Assembly (NCBI GenBank): GCA_937951695.1
Contig: CALFBL010000324.1
Coordinates: forward strand, 1 to 11,470
Source: an uncultured Granulosicoccaceae bacterium
GTDB lineage: Bacteria > Pseudomonadota > Gammaproteobacteria > Granulosicoccales > Granulosicoccaceae
Direction: 5' to 3'
DNA: 11,470 nucleotides
Notes under the pieces: generated by a model
Database searches by the model: none
What the model saw: only the letters and a program-made list of their open reading frames with translations
What the model was told of the DNA's origin: nothing
Part shown: one piece after another, positions 1-7,510 of the stretch
Numbering within the stretch: position 1 is the stretch's first letter
How the letters are laid out: every line of letters begins with the position of its first letter
Translations under genes and position numbers: made by a program

Positions 1-519
1 CCATTTCAGAACCGTCAAGGGCTGACAGGCGGGCAGTCACGAGAAACCTGGGTAGGGCGCGGCTATCCCGCCAATCCGGGTCGTTTAAACGATTTACGCC
101 ACATCATTTATAAAAGCGCGGACACACCCTGGCGTCAGGCGCGCACCAATCTGGGCTTGATGATGCGTAAGGGTTTGTTGAAAGAGAATATTGACGGTGA
201 GGCCCTGCAATGGGCACAAACCCGAATGGCGGCGCGGCCGGAAAGCCGTAAAATCTTGATGATGATTTCCGATGGTGCGCCGATTGATGACAGCACCTTG
301 TCGACTAACCCCGGGCGTTTTCTGGAAAAACACCTGCGGTTTGTCATCCAACAGATCGAGAGTAAAGAGGATATTGAATTGGTAGCCATCGGTATTGGGC
401 ACGACGTCACTCAATATTATCGCGATTCTGCGACCATCCATGATGTGGCGCAACTCGCCGATGCCATGACCACGCGGTTGGTTGAATTGTTTACCCCCAA
501 ACGCCGACCTCGAGGCTAG
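1..519 (+). CDS. cobT: Cobaltochelatase subunit CobT, C-terminal part (partial, 5' end outside window)
   Basis: The frame is open from base 1 and gives 172 residues ending in TAG. CobT works with CobS (an AAA+ ATPase) and CobN in ATP-dependent cobalt insertion into hydrogenobyrinic acid a,c-diamide, in the aerobic cobalamin pathway in the cytoplasm. The visible part is the C-terminal von Willebrand A-like domain. Typical CobT strings are seen: GGQSRETW, PGRLNDLRHIIYKSAD, NLGLMMRKGLLKENIDGEAL, ILMMISDGAPIDDSTLS and IELVAIGIGHDVTQYY. The metal-site DxSxS segment and the acidic N-terminal half would lie before the window, so completeness cannot be judged. It ends in a basic tail (KRRPRG). CobS would be expected upstream, but that is inference. 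It converges on the DUF945 gene 74 bases away. The family call is very secure. Whether this strain makes B12 aerobically is not shown here. Confidence 0.93.
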   Translation, partial: PFQNRQGLTGGQSRETWVGRGYPANPGRLNDLRHIIYKSADTPWRQARTNLGLMMRKGLLKENIDGEALQWAQTRMAARPESRKILMMISDGAPIDDSTLSTNPGRFLEKHLRFVIQQIESKEDIELVAIGIGHDVTQYYRDSATIHDVAQLADAMTTRLVELFTPKRRPRG

Positions 520-527
520 GCTAAGCG

Positions 528-549
528 CCCAACCCCCTAACCCCCCTCC
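528..549. repeat. C-tract cluster between convergent genes (G-rich on minus strand)
   Basis: C runs of 3, 5, 6 and 2 lie at 528-530, 533-537, 541-546 and 548-549, separated by AA, TAA and T. The minus strand therefore reads like two TTAGGGGG-type units. Another C5 run lies at 494-498 inside cobT. The minus strand could form a two-tier G-quadruplex, or a three-tier one with a long loop, near the 3' end of the DUF945 transcript. It could equally be chance. No good intrinsic terminator was found in this 74-base gap. Confidence 0.35.
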
Positions 550-593
550 GGGCTTCTCCAAGCTTGAGGCGTCTCAACCCAAGATCTAGAGTA

Positions 594-1937
594 CTACTGG
601 GCCAGCAGGCTACTCACGGGCACATCGAGCATGCCGCCAAGCATCTGATCCAATGGGAATTCATCGGCGTTCAGAGTAGCTGTTAAGTCACGCAGTGTTG
701 CCTTGGCTATCACATACTCGCCGTCATCGATGAGTACTCGCTGTGCTTGTAAAGAATCCAGCAACGGCAACGCTGGTGTCAAAGCGAGGGCGGCTTTGTT
801 GGCCTTGATCATTAAATCCATTTCCAGCGCGTTGAGTAAGTCGCGCGCCGTGATGATGGTGTCGTGGCCGGAATTGGAAGAATCTCCCACGACATGAAGC
901 CGGTAATCGGCATCGGCGTTCCCGCCTGAATTAGACAGCTGCAACTCGTACAGCACTTCCAAATTCCTCGTCATCAACCCTTTAATGTTGTCGAATAGTG
1001 TCTTGGAGTCCTCAGCCGATACGGCGATTTGGTTCATCGCTTCACGATAGCGTTTTGTGGCCGCTACGTTCAGGTTTTTGATGCCAACATCCAGTCGTCC
1101 TGATGTCACCGGTAGGGTCTCCACCGGAATATCGTCTCCCATTGAGACCGAATCGAAGCTCAAAAATCCGCTCAGATCGGTGATATCACCGTCGGGCGTT
1201 GCTGCAGTGCCGAATTTAACATCGTTCACTGCGGTAGGCGCGGGTAGCTCTGGCGTCGTCAAAGTGAGGGTATCAAAGGACCAAAGCGACTCGTAGTCGT
1301 ATACCCACGATTCCAGAGTAGTGACGTCTGCGGTGAGGGTAGAGGGTGTTGCGATGAATGACATGCCGGAGGAATCGCTGATCGTTAGCTGACCAATCGC
1401 CCCCTCTGCGACCGTTCGAGCACCGTCGGTCTTTAGCTCCAGTGTGGATTGCTCCGACGTAAATCGGCTGCCGTCGCTGGCTCGCTCGAATTCGATCGCA
1501 CCCACCTTGATGACGCTGTCAATCGCGCCGCCAATACCGGCTGTGGAGGTTATCTCTATGAGGTTGTCGCCGGTGAAGTACTGACGTAGTTGCTGGAATT
1601 GCGGATGATTGGACTCGTCAGCGACCGTTGTTTTTATGGTGACGGTGCCTATCTGTGTACCGTTATCGTCAAAGCGCAACGCGGCGTGATTGATGTCATG
1701 GTTCAAGCGCACAAACACCGGTGCGTCTGGGTTGTTGGATTCTCTGACCACGGATGTTGCCGTGCTGTGTGTTAGGCCTTTGTTGAAGGATTCTTTCTCA
1801 AACGTAAACGGCTTGAAGACCTCTATCTGAGTTAACAGCTCGTCGTATACCGATTCGGATTGAGCGCCAGCAAAGTAGGACGCACCGACCCAAGCGGCTC
1901 CGGCAATTAAAGGTATGGCTAACAATCGCTTTTTCAT
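594..1937 (-). CDS. DUF945 (YdgA-like) envelope protein
   Basis: This is a 447-residue protein starting at ATG 1937 with only a weak purine-rich (GAGACGG) ribosome site. The N-terminus (MKKRLLAIPLIAGAAWVGA, then SYFAG) is a short basic segment plus a hydrophobic stretch to about residue 25. That fits a signal peptide or signal anchor, with the rest in the periplasm. The remainder has many short beta-prone stretches and shows the N-terminal layout typical of the DUF945/YdgA family, including a 'Y..L..Q....KP..F....F..G' pattern near residues 31-54. Length fits the family (around 450-500). YdgA is a poorly understood inner-membrane protein of E. coli, so no biochemical role is assigned. The gene follows the DNA glycosylase gene on the same strand after 136 bases that contain palindromes, so it may have its own promoter. 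Lack of catalytic motifs makes the family call good rather than certain. Confidence 0.78.
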   Translation of the reverse strand: MKKRLLAIPLIAGAAWVGASYFAGAQSESVYDELLTQIEVFKPFTFEKESFNKGLTHSTATSVVRESNNPDAPVFVRLNHDINHAALRFDDNGTQIGTVTIKTTVADESNHPQFQQLRQYFTGDNLIEITSTAGIGGAIDSVIKVGAIEFERASDGSRFTSEQSTLELKTDGARTVAEGAIGQLTISDSSGMSFIATPSTLTADVTTLESWVYDYESLWSFDTLTLTTPELPAPTAVNDVKFGTAATPDGDITDLSGFLSFDSVSMGDDIPVETLPVTSGRLDVGIKNLNVAATKRYREAMNQIAVSAEDSKTLFDNIKGLMTRNLEVLYELQLSNSGGNADADYRLHVVGDSSNSGHDTIITARDLLNALEMDLMIKANKAALALTPALPLLDSLQAQRVLIDDGEYVIAKATLRDLTATLNADEFPLDQMLGGMLDVPVSSLLAQ

Positions 1938-1962
1938 CCGTCTCTCGGGCTTGATCGTAACG

Positions 1963-1976
1963 CTAGGGTACCCTAG
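1963..1976. promoter_or_regulatory. Perfect 14-base palindrome upstream of the DUF945 gene (possible operator)
   Basis: CTAGGGTACCCTAG is a perfect, gapless dyad centred about 32 bases upstream of the DUF945 start codon. It contains two CTAG tetramers, which are usually rare in Gammaproteobacteria. A gapless dyad this close to a start resembles a repressor operator, but no matching regulator is identified and no clear -35/-10 pair was found around it. It is the most regular element in the 136-base spacer. Confidence 0.4.
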
Positions 1977-2005
1977 AATGAGGCACGCAGCGGTTTCCGG
2001 CAGAG

Positions 2006-2025
2006 CGTAAGCAAACCGGTTTACG
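2006..2025. repeat. Nested inverted repeats in the glycosylase-DUF945 spacer
   Basis: CGTAA (2006-2010) pairs with TTACG (2021-2025). Overlapping this is the 10-base palindrome AAACCGGTTT (2013-2022). A further short hairpin, AAGCG-ATT-CGCTT (2063-2075), straddles the stop codon of the glycosylase gene. None is followed by a T-run on the minus strand, so a terminator is not supported. They could be operator half-sites or chance. Confidence 0.25.
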
Positions 2026-2073
2026 ATGGCCGATTATTCACCGGTTAACGAGTAGAGAACGCAAGCGATTCGC

Positions 2074-2628
2074 TTACTGCAGAAAGGCAGGTTGCCAGGC
2101 CTGAGCTTTGTCAACGAGCGTCATCGAGGCGAATGCCGGGCTGGTGGAAGGCAGCGTCGTGAACTCGATGTGAGCACTATTGAGCGTGTTCCAGTTGTTC
2201 GCGCCAAAGTGTCTTTTAAAAATTGCAGCAGCTGTTTTACCGTTAAAACAGATTTTTTTGATCTCGGGTGCTGATTGTATCCAATCGGTTATTGGATTGA
2301 CGATCTCGCTGGCGCGATCAATCCGACTGTCCAGACTTCCCGGTCGGTGGCATTCGGACAGAACATCCCACAAAGCAATGCCGGATTGGGTCAGCGACTT
2401 CAGCCGTTCCGAGTAGGCCATGTTGTGAGCTGCAGAAAAATCCAGCGGACACTTGTGCAGGGCAGCCATAGCGATCGGCCAGAACGCATTTCTCGGATGT
2501 GCATAGTACTGCGCCGCATTGAGTGACGCCTGACCTGGCATGCTGCCGAGGATCAATACGCGAGGTGCATCGCCTGTCACTGGGGAGAATGAGCGCGCTG
2601 TGGCGTGGGTCAATGGTTTCTTACTCAC
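2074..2628 (-). CDS. DNA-deoxyinosine (hypoxanthine) glycosylase, UDG family 6 type
   Basis: This 184-residue cytoplasmic protein is predicted to excise deaminated bases (hypoxanthine from adenine, possibly uracil) as the first step of base excision repair. It belongs to the uracil-DNA glycosylase superfamily. Seen in the sequence: the motif I region VLILGSMPG (residues 24-32) followed by QASL, then YYAHPRNAFW (41-50) with the asparagine I believe is important in family 6 enzymes. IALWDVL lies at 84-90, FNG at 128-130 and the motif-2-like loop LPSTSPA at 159-165. It lacks the GQDPY motif of family 1 Ung and fits the HDG group in length (about 160-190). The start is GTG at 2628 with no strong ribosome site. 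No better in-frame start fits, because the core motifs begin within 25 residues. It diverges from the MFS gene across 55 bases. Substrate preference is from family knowledge, not from the sequence. Confidence 0.85.
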   Translation of the reverse strand: MSKKPLTHATARSFSPVTGDAPRVLILGSMPGQASLNAAQYYAHPRNAFWPIAMAALHKCPLDFSAAHNMAYSERLKSLTQSGIALWDVLSECHRPGSLDSRIDRASEIVNPITDWIQSAPEIKKICFNGKTAAAIFKRHFGANNWNTLNSAHIEFTTLPSTSPAFASMTLVDKAQAWQPAFLQ

Positions 2629-2650
2629 TATCGGACGGCATCTATTGCTC

Positions 2651-2656
2651 TACAAT
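2651..2656 (+). promoter_or_regulatory. Possible -10 element for the MFS gene
   Basis: TACAAT matches the sigma-70 -10 consensus at 5 of 6 positions and would start transcription near 2663, giving a roughly 20-base leader before ATG 2684. No good -35 box lies 16-18 bases upstream, so this is weak. Confidence 0.22.
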
Positions 2657-2683
2657 GAGCGCCCATTATGAGCCGGTTCACCG

Positions 2684-3898
2684 ATGACAGCCACACACGC
2701 CGCTAAGGTACCCAGCATGGGTATGGTGGTCGCCATTCTAGTCCTAGCGTCTAGCACCAGCATCATGACAACGGACATGTACGCGCCAAGCATGCCGGAT
2801 CTTGCCGGGATATTTTCCACCACGCCGGCAATGGTCAAGTTGACCATCAGCCTGAACATGTTGGCGTTTGGTCTGGCGCAGTTTTTCTACGGCCCGATAT
2901 CGGATCGGTTTGGACGAAAGCCGGTGTTGCTGGTTTCCTCTTGCGCTGTCATCGTCTTGTGTCTGGCCTGCACGCAAGTGACCACCGTTGAGCAACTGAT
3001 CGTGGTGCGGGTGACGTTGGGCCTGGCTGCTGCGGCCGAAGCCGTGCTCGGTCTTGCCATCATTAAGGATCTGTACACCGAGAAGCAGCAGGTCAAGGTG
3101 CTGGCCGTATTGAATATGGTTATAGCCATCGCACCGGCGGTCGCGCCAATTATCGGCGGCTACCTACACATCCGATACGGCTGGACAACCAATTTTTATG
3201 TGCTCGCCGTTATGGCAACCGTGGCTCTGGCATCGATCTTCTTTTTTTTACCAGAATCCACCACACCGGATTCAACCGCGCTGCAACCCAAGCGGGTGCT
3301 AAGCAGTTACGGCCGGTTATTAATTAACCCTGAATTCATGGTGCATACCGCCTTGTGTGGTTTCGCGTTGGGATTGATCTTTGTGTTTGTGACCGGCGGG
3401 CCCTTTGTGTTAATCGAATTACTCGGGGTGCGAACCGAACATTACGGTTGGTATCAGGCGGGAATCGTGGTGGCTTTCATTGTGGGAAGCTTTTTTGCCT
3501 CACGGGTGGCGGATCGAATAGATATGCAGCTGATGCTGCACGCGGGTGGTGCAATTATCGTGTTGGGGGCTGTCATTCTGGTGTGGGTGATTCTATTCAC
3601 TGACATCTCGGCGCTGTCGATCACCGCAAGTTACGCGGTAATGACGTTTGGTATGGCGGGATTGTTTGCTGTCGCGCCCAGTCGCGCCTTACGATCGATC
3701 ACCACGCAGACAGGATCTGCCTCTGCGATGCTGGTGGGCTTTGAACAAACCACCGCGGGTCTTGCAGCGGTGGCTGTCAGCGTGTTTCACGATGGTACGG
3801 CTCGTCCTATGGCCTGGGTGAGCGTAGCGCTTGTGGTATTTGTATTGCCGCTATTGATGAGTTCGGAGCGACTAAATCGCAGGCACTTGAGCGATTAA
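2684..3898 (+). CDS. MFS multidrug efflux transporter, Bcr/CflA family (DHA1 group)
   Basis: This is a 404-residue inner-membrane protein with about 12 hydrophobic helices, the normal size for Bcr/CflA proton-driven drug antiporters. Seen: TM1 with the family's acidic DMYAPSMPDL (residues 31-40), the loop 2-3 motif GPISDRFGRKP (70-80), an arginine in TM4 at the start of RVTLGLAAAAEAVLG followed by AIIKDLY, and the TM5 antiporter motif IAIAPAVAPIIGG. TM4 departs from the common 'R..QG.GAA' pattern: glutamine is replaced and the following stretch is alanine-rich, so substrate range may differ. ATG 2684 is chosen because it places TM1 at the usual distance from the N-terminus. An 11-codon upstream reading frame (2655-2687) overlaps the start as ATGA. 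The gene is divergent from the glycosylase gene. The stop codon sits inside a short inverted repeat at 3891-3903. Exact substrates cannot be told. Confidence 0.9.
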   Translation: MTATHAAKVPSMGMVVAILVLASSTSIMTTDMYAPSMPDLAGIFSTTPAMVKLTISLNMLAFGLAQFFYGPISDRFGRKPVLLVSSCAVIVLCLACTQVTTVEQLIVVRVTLGLAAAAEAVLGLAIIKDLYTEKQQVKVLAVLNMVIAIAPAVAPIIGGYLHIRYGWTTNFYVLAVMATVALASIFFFLPESTTPDSTALQPKRVLSSYGRLLINPEFMVHTALCGFALGLIFVFVTGGPFVLIELLGVRTEHYGWYQAGIVVAFIVGSFFASRVADRIDMQLMLHAGGAIIVLGAVILVWVILFTDISALSITASYAVMTFGMAGLFAVAPSRALRSITTQTGSASAMLVGFEQTTAGLAAVAVSVFHDGTARPMAWVSVALVVFVLPLLMSSERLNRRHLSD

Positions 3899-3976
3899 AT
3901 CGCCTCCCTCGGTTGCCAGATGAGGCACAACGTGGCATCGTAACGGCTAGTCAAATAATTGTCATACACCGCACCT

Positions 3977-5986
3977 ATGCTGTCACACATTATCCTTCGT
4001 CTGGCGACCAAATTCGTTGTTTGTATTGCGCTGTTGAATGCTTCGATCCACACAGCGTTCGGCCAGTCTGACGCGTCCATTATGCCAGCTCCGGACAATG
4101 CTCATGCGTTGGTATATTCCACCACCGCGGCCGAGCTTTTCTTTACCCCGCAGGCGGGGTACCTGACCCGCATTACCCACAACGGCCGTGATCGTGGCAC
4201 CACCGATTCTCGCAGTCTTTGGCTGGACGGTTTGGACCCATCCATCAGTCACCGGTTTGAACTGCACAGTGTCGACCCAGCCGGTGCCAAACGGCTGCAA
4301 TCGGCTGTTGCTGTCCTGACCTTGTTTACCGGCGATTTTGTGCCTCCGGTCTATCGTGTGGAGGCAATAAATTCAGTGTTGACTGGGGACGATTTAGTCA
4401 ATACCGGTTCAGGTCCCGAGGTGTCTTTATCTTCTGAAGACAATGTTTCGCCGGTGGATCCCGAGCCCGAGCTGGCTTTGAATTCCGATACCATGTCGGC
4501 GGCCAGTGAGGCCGAGGTGGCTGAGGTTGCATCAGCGTGCAACGTTAGCTCCATCAACGATCTGGTGAACTGCGCCAATGAGGCGTCACGCTTCGACGTC
4601 ATCAACGTGCGTCGCGACTTGTCCTGTTCGAACGGTAACTGTTGCCCGTCCGGAAACGCTTTGCTGCAGTTACGAGGTGTCGATCGGCTGACCATTGAGG
4701 GCAACGGTAAGCGGCTGCTGCGAGAAGCCGGACATCGCCAATGCAGCTTAATCGATATCATCGGCGGCAAATCCATTAAGCTCAAAGACTGGGTGCTAGA
4801 CGACGACGTTAATACGCCAGGGTGCCAAGTTGGTGACAACTGCCCGCGAATGATCCATGTGCGAAGCGCCCATTCGATATCGCTTGATAATGTCACGGTG
4901 CAAAATGGCAAGGGGTACACCATTTACATCGATCAAGTAAATGGTTTCGAGTTTATCGACAGCCGACTGATCAACTCTGGCGTGTTGGGCTTGTACATCG
5001 GACATGGCAATCGGGCGTCTACTAACGTCCGGGTTGAAAACTCCACCTTCGTTGACAACCAGACCAACGCGTTAGCGCTGCTCGGGGTGACTGGTGGTGA
5101 TCCTTCTGTGAATCGGATCATCAACAATCGTTTTCTGCGCAACCATCGCCGAGGCCAGTGGCCGGTGGCCCCACAATTTGGCACGGGCTTGACCGGTGGG
5201 GGGCAGGTGTATCTTGCCCAAGCCTCAGGCGTAACGTTTGAAAATAACCTAATTCGTGACGGCTACTGCGATAACTGTTTTGTCCAGAAGCGGGCGAGGT
5301 CTGGAGTAACGGGACTTGAACTGGGTATTCCAGGACGATCAACCGTGAGTGCGATGTTCATCAACAACAACCTCATCGAGAACCACGACGGCTTCGGAAT
5401 TCACAGTAACGCGAACAGCCGCCTGCCGGGCAATGTCCGCATACAGAACAATAAGCTGCTAACGAACACGGTTGGTATTGGCGTGCAAGGGGGCGCGGCA
5501 TCGGACAATACGGTACGTGATACTCGCTGGTTTCAAAGTTTTGAAGGCGGCAACGATTTGGACACGCAATTTTCGGTTGAATCGTCGTGCCCCGGTGCTG
5601 CGGTAAGGCGCGTGTGCGGCAGCGCAGATGCGCGCCATGGCTCGTGTTTGGCAGAAATTACCACCAGCGAGCCCTGTTCTGCAACGCCTGTGCGGCTTAC
5701 CACACGTCCGCAATCGGTCAGTTCCACTCAACGCATTCAGGCCGCGGCTTGGGTTAAAGGTACGCAAGGCGACTGGTGTCTGATGTTCTCCAATAACGGT
5801 CGGGCGGTGGCTGAGCGATGTGTAGCGTTACAAACCACGCTAGCCAGCACGGTAGGTAACGCGCTCGGCACACCCGACCTGTCGGTATCGGTGCCGAGTG
5901 GCGCCAACCAGGTTGCGGCGGAATTGCGCGTCACTCAAGGTGGGGCGCGGATGTTGATTGATGACGTAAAGTTGTCAGGGTTTTAG
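3977..5986 (+). CDS. Secreted multidomain right-handed beta-helix protein
   Basis: This 669-residue protein starts at ATG 3977. The frame also permits TTG 3959, but ATG begins directly before a good signal peptide (residues 1-29, likely cut after AFG). Order: residues 45-120 resemble a fibronectin type III-like beta-sandwich (ELFFTPQAGYLTRITHNGRDRGTT, with the 'Y.L...D..G' pattern). Residues 135-187 are an acidic, serine-rich linker. Residues 188-515 hold repeated short strands with N ladders (ENSTFVDNQTNALAL, INNRFLRN, FENNLIRDG, INNNLIENHDGFGI, IQNNKLLTNTVGIGV) typical of parallel beta-helix (PbH1/pectate-lyase-like) folds. Residues 528-668 look like a carbohydrate-binding jelly-roll domain ending LIDDVKLSGF. 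About 16 cysteines lie after the signal, several in close pairs, fitting disulfides outside the cytoplasm. Catalytic residues of a particular polysaccharide lyase or hydrolase were not recognised. A role in binding or degrading glycans, or as a surface protein, is inference. The gene stands alone and converges on the DUF368 gene after 22 bases. Confidence 0.82.
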   Translation: MLSHIILRLATKFVVCIALLNASIHTAFGQSDASIMPAPDNAHALVYSTTAAELFFTPQAGYLTRITHNGRDRGTTDSRSLWLDGLDPSISHRFELHSVDPAGAKRLQSAVAVLTLFTGDFVPPVYRVEAINSVLTGDDLVNTGSGPEVSLSSEDNVSPVDPEPELALNSDTMSAASEAEVAEVASACNVSSINDLVNCANEASRFDVINVRRDLSCSNGNCCPSGNALLQLRGVDRLTIEGNGKRLLREAGHRQCSLIDIIGGKSIKLKDWVLDDDVNTPGCQVGDNCPRMIHVRSAHSISLDNVTVQNGKGYTIYIDQVNGFEFIDSRLINSGVLGLYIGHGNRASTNVRVENSTFVDNQTNALALLGVTGGDPSVNRIINNRFLRNHRRGQWPVAPQFGTGLTGGGQVYLAQASGVTFENNLIRDGYCDNCFVQKRARSGVTGLELGIPGRSTVSAMFINNNLIENHDGFGIHSNANSRLPGNVRIQNNKLLTNTVGIGVQGGAASDNTVRDTRWFQSFEGGNDLDTQFSVESSCPGAAVRRVCGSADARHGSCLAEITTSEPCSATPVRLTTRPQSVSSTQRIQAAAWVKGTQGDWCLMFSNNGRAVAERCVALQTTLASTVGNALGTPDLSVSVPSGANQVAAELRVTQGGARMLIDDVKLSGF

Positions 5987-6008
5987 CTGTGAATTCTTTC
6001 CTGACCGG

Positions 6009-6926
6009 CTAACTTTTTGTCGACCGACTTGCGGTGAGCTCCATCAGCACGATTGATACCGCACCTAATACCATTAGCCCGATGGCTGCGAAGGTCTCCG
6101 TGCTGGTGAAGTCGGGCATTTGCCAGGAGTATCCGGTCACCACCTCCTTCGGAGGTTTACCTTCTCGGAGCACGCTTTCTGTCAGTGTCTGTTTCCACGG
6201 CCAAATAACAACCAGAGATCCGATAACGAAGCCGGTCATGACTGCCAGAGTATGGTTAGCATAGTGCTTGAACACCCAGGCCAGAATATGCGAAAAAACG
6301 ATGAGGCCGAATGCGCAACCCAGTCCGAGAGGAATAAGTACACTTAAGTTAAACGTATTGATCGAGCTCAGTATCAGCGCATAATTACCCATGATAATCA
6401 GCACAAATGAGCCGGAAAGTCCCGGCAAAATCATGCTGCTGATGGCCGCAATCCCACAGATAAATACGTAGAGAAAATCGCTGTTTTCAGACGCTGGGGC
6501 GAGAAAGGCAATACCGATTGCAGCAGCTGCCCCGATGATCAATGCGGCCCAGACCGACACCTTCCATTCGGTGATGCGTTGCGCCACGTACACGATTGAC
6601 AGCAAAATCAGGCCGAAGAAGAATGCCATGGTCAAGCGCTCGTGGTATTCCAGCAAGTATTCAAATGCACGAGCCAGAGAAACGATACTGATTGCAACGC
6701 CGAGCAAGAGCGCGAACAGAAACTGTCCGTCTACGTATGTCCATGCCTCTTTAAATTTGCCGTTGATCACCCATTTCGCGGCTTGTAGGTCACAACGTTT
6801 TATGGCGTTGATCAACCGCTCATAGATTCCCGTAATAAGCGCAATAGTGCCACCCGACACCCCGGGGATGACGTTCGCGGCGCCCATGGCGAGCCCGTTA
6901 AGAAACGTTGCTATATCTGATTTCAC
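6009..6926 (-). CDS. DUF368 membrane protein, probable undecaprenyl-phosphate translocase (PopT-like)
   Basis: This 305-residue polytopic inner-membrane protein belongs to DUF368. Members (PopT) were recently implicated in returning undecaprenyl phosphate to the cytoplasmic leaflet for reuse in cell-wall and envelope glycan synthesis. Seen: the N-terminal signature NGLAMGAANVIPGVSGGT (residues 10-27) and its second-half counterpart AISSMILPGLSGSF (161-174). The paired PGVSGG/PGLSGS motifs indicate the inverted internal duplication typical of the family. Around eight to ten hydrophobic segments fill the rest, and length is normal. The start is GTG at 6926, overlapping the TGA of the upstream phosphoribosyltransferase gene as GTGA. 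That predicts translational coupling within one operon, with a weak GGATC-like ribosome site inside the upstream gene. Family identity is very secure. Transport function rests on work with homologues in other bacteria. Confidence 0.92.
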   Translation of the reverse strand: MKSDIATFLNGLAMGAANVIPGVSGGTIALITGIYERLINAIKRCDLQAAKWVINGKFKEAWTYVDGQFLFALLLGVAISIVSLARAFEYLLEYHERLTMAFFFGLILLSIVYVAQRITEWKVSVWAALIIGAAAAIGIAFLAPASENSDFLYVFICGIAAISSMILPGLSGSFVLIIMGNYALILSSINTFNLSVLIPLGLGCAFGLIVFSHILAWVFKHYANHTLAVMTGFVIGSLVVIWPWKQTLTESVLREGKPPKEVVTGYSWQMPDFTSTETFAAIGLMVLGAVSIVLMELTASRSTKS

Positions 6927-7510
6927 GTGGAAGGATCCAGCTCTTGCAATATCGGGGTGAGAAAGGGTTTGTGTTTGGCGATCTCGGCAGCGTTCAAGCC
7001 ACTTAATTCATACGGCATCACTAACCAGTCCTCGGTAGTGTGAAGATAGTAGTCTGGCGCACGATCGGTGCGATTGTGTAGCGGCTTGTACCATGGAACA
7101 GCGACCCGGACCTCGGATGGCATGTTGCATTTAAGTCGTTTGCCGAGCCGGCTGATGACAGCCTGCACATTCAGGCCTGAGCTGAACACATCATCCACAA
7201 TCAACAGGTTGTCTTCCTGGTTAATGGTTTCCAATAAATATTGTGTGCCATGCACGCGTATTTCGTCTTTGGCGTTGTTGACCATTTGTTGGTAGTTAGC
7301 CAAGCCCCGATAGGAGGTTCGAAGTGCAATATGATCAGATTCTATGCCAAGGTATTGCAGGCATTCCTGCACCGCAATGCCGACCACACTGCCGCCGCGC
7401 CAGAGCCCGACGATAAAGCTGGGGCGAAATCCGCTGTCGGCGATATTCACCCCGAGCCGATAGGCGTCCTGCAGCAGGACGGCTTCTTCGATAAAGTGTT
7501 TGGTGCTCAT
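6923..7510 (-). CDS. Phosphoribosyltransferase-family protein, copy A (degenerate PRPP loop)
   Basis: This 195-residue cytoplasmic protein has the type I phosphoribosyltransferase fold, closest in style to the COG2236 purine (xanthine/hypoxanthine/guanine) group. Seen: FIVGLWRGGSVVGIAVQE (residues 32-49), the PRPP-loop region LLIVDDVFSSGLNV (102-115) and the C-terminal YYLHTTEDWLVMPYE (154-168), like the base-binding tail of that group. In the usual loop (DDhhDTGxT) the aspartate acting as base and the following threonine are both present. Here they are S110 and S111, and the last threonine is N114, so normal activity is doubtful. ATG 7510 is chosen because it aligns without gaps to copy B over the first 60 residues. 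TTG 7513 is equally possible and sits better behind a GAGG ribosome site (plus-strand 7524-7527). It is the first gene of an operon with DUF368 and is divergent from copy B. It may be an altered enzyme or a regulatory partner. Confidence 0.87.
   Translation of the reverse strand: MSTKHFIEEAVLLQDAYRLGVNIADSGFRPSFIVGLWRGGSVVGIAVQECLQYLGIESDHIALRTSYRGLANYQQMVNNAKDEIRVHGTQYLLETINQEDNLLIVDDVFSSGLNVQAVISRLGKRLKCNMPSEVRVAVPWYKPLHNRTDRAPDYYLHTTEDWLVMPYELSGLNAAEIAKHKPFLTPILQELDPST

Noticed and set aside
94..561. 155-codon minus-strand open frame opposite cobT
   Set aside because: It lies fully antisense to a secure CobT coding frame and has no recognisable domain, so it is a shadow frame.
564..577. 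TTGAG-GCGT-CTCAA hairpin as terminator between cobT and the DUF945 gene
   Set aside because: The stem is only 5 AT-leaning pairs and no T-run follows on either strand.
3242..3249. Run of eight T in the efflux pump gene as a phase-variation switch
   Set aside because: The run is short and simply encodes consecutive Phe/Leu codons in a membrane helix. The frame is intact and there is no other sign of a contingency locus.
3891..3903. GCGATTAAATCGC hairpin straddling the efflux pump stop codon
   Set aside because: The stem is 5 pairs with a 3-base loop and no following T-run. A similar hairpin over the glycosylase stop is probably coincidence.
4351..4923. 190-codon minus-strand open frame inside the beta-helix gene
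   Set aside because: It is antisense to a well-supported domain-bearing protein, has low-complexity composition and no family features.
5974..6005. GTCAGG...CCTGAC inverted repeat between the beta-helix and DUF368 genes
   Set aside because: A six-base stem with a 20-base loop and no U-tract is too weak to call a terminator.
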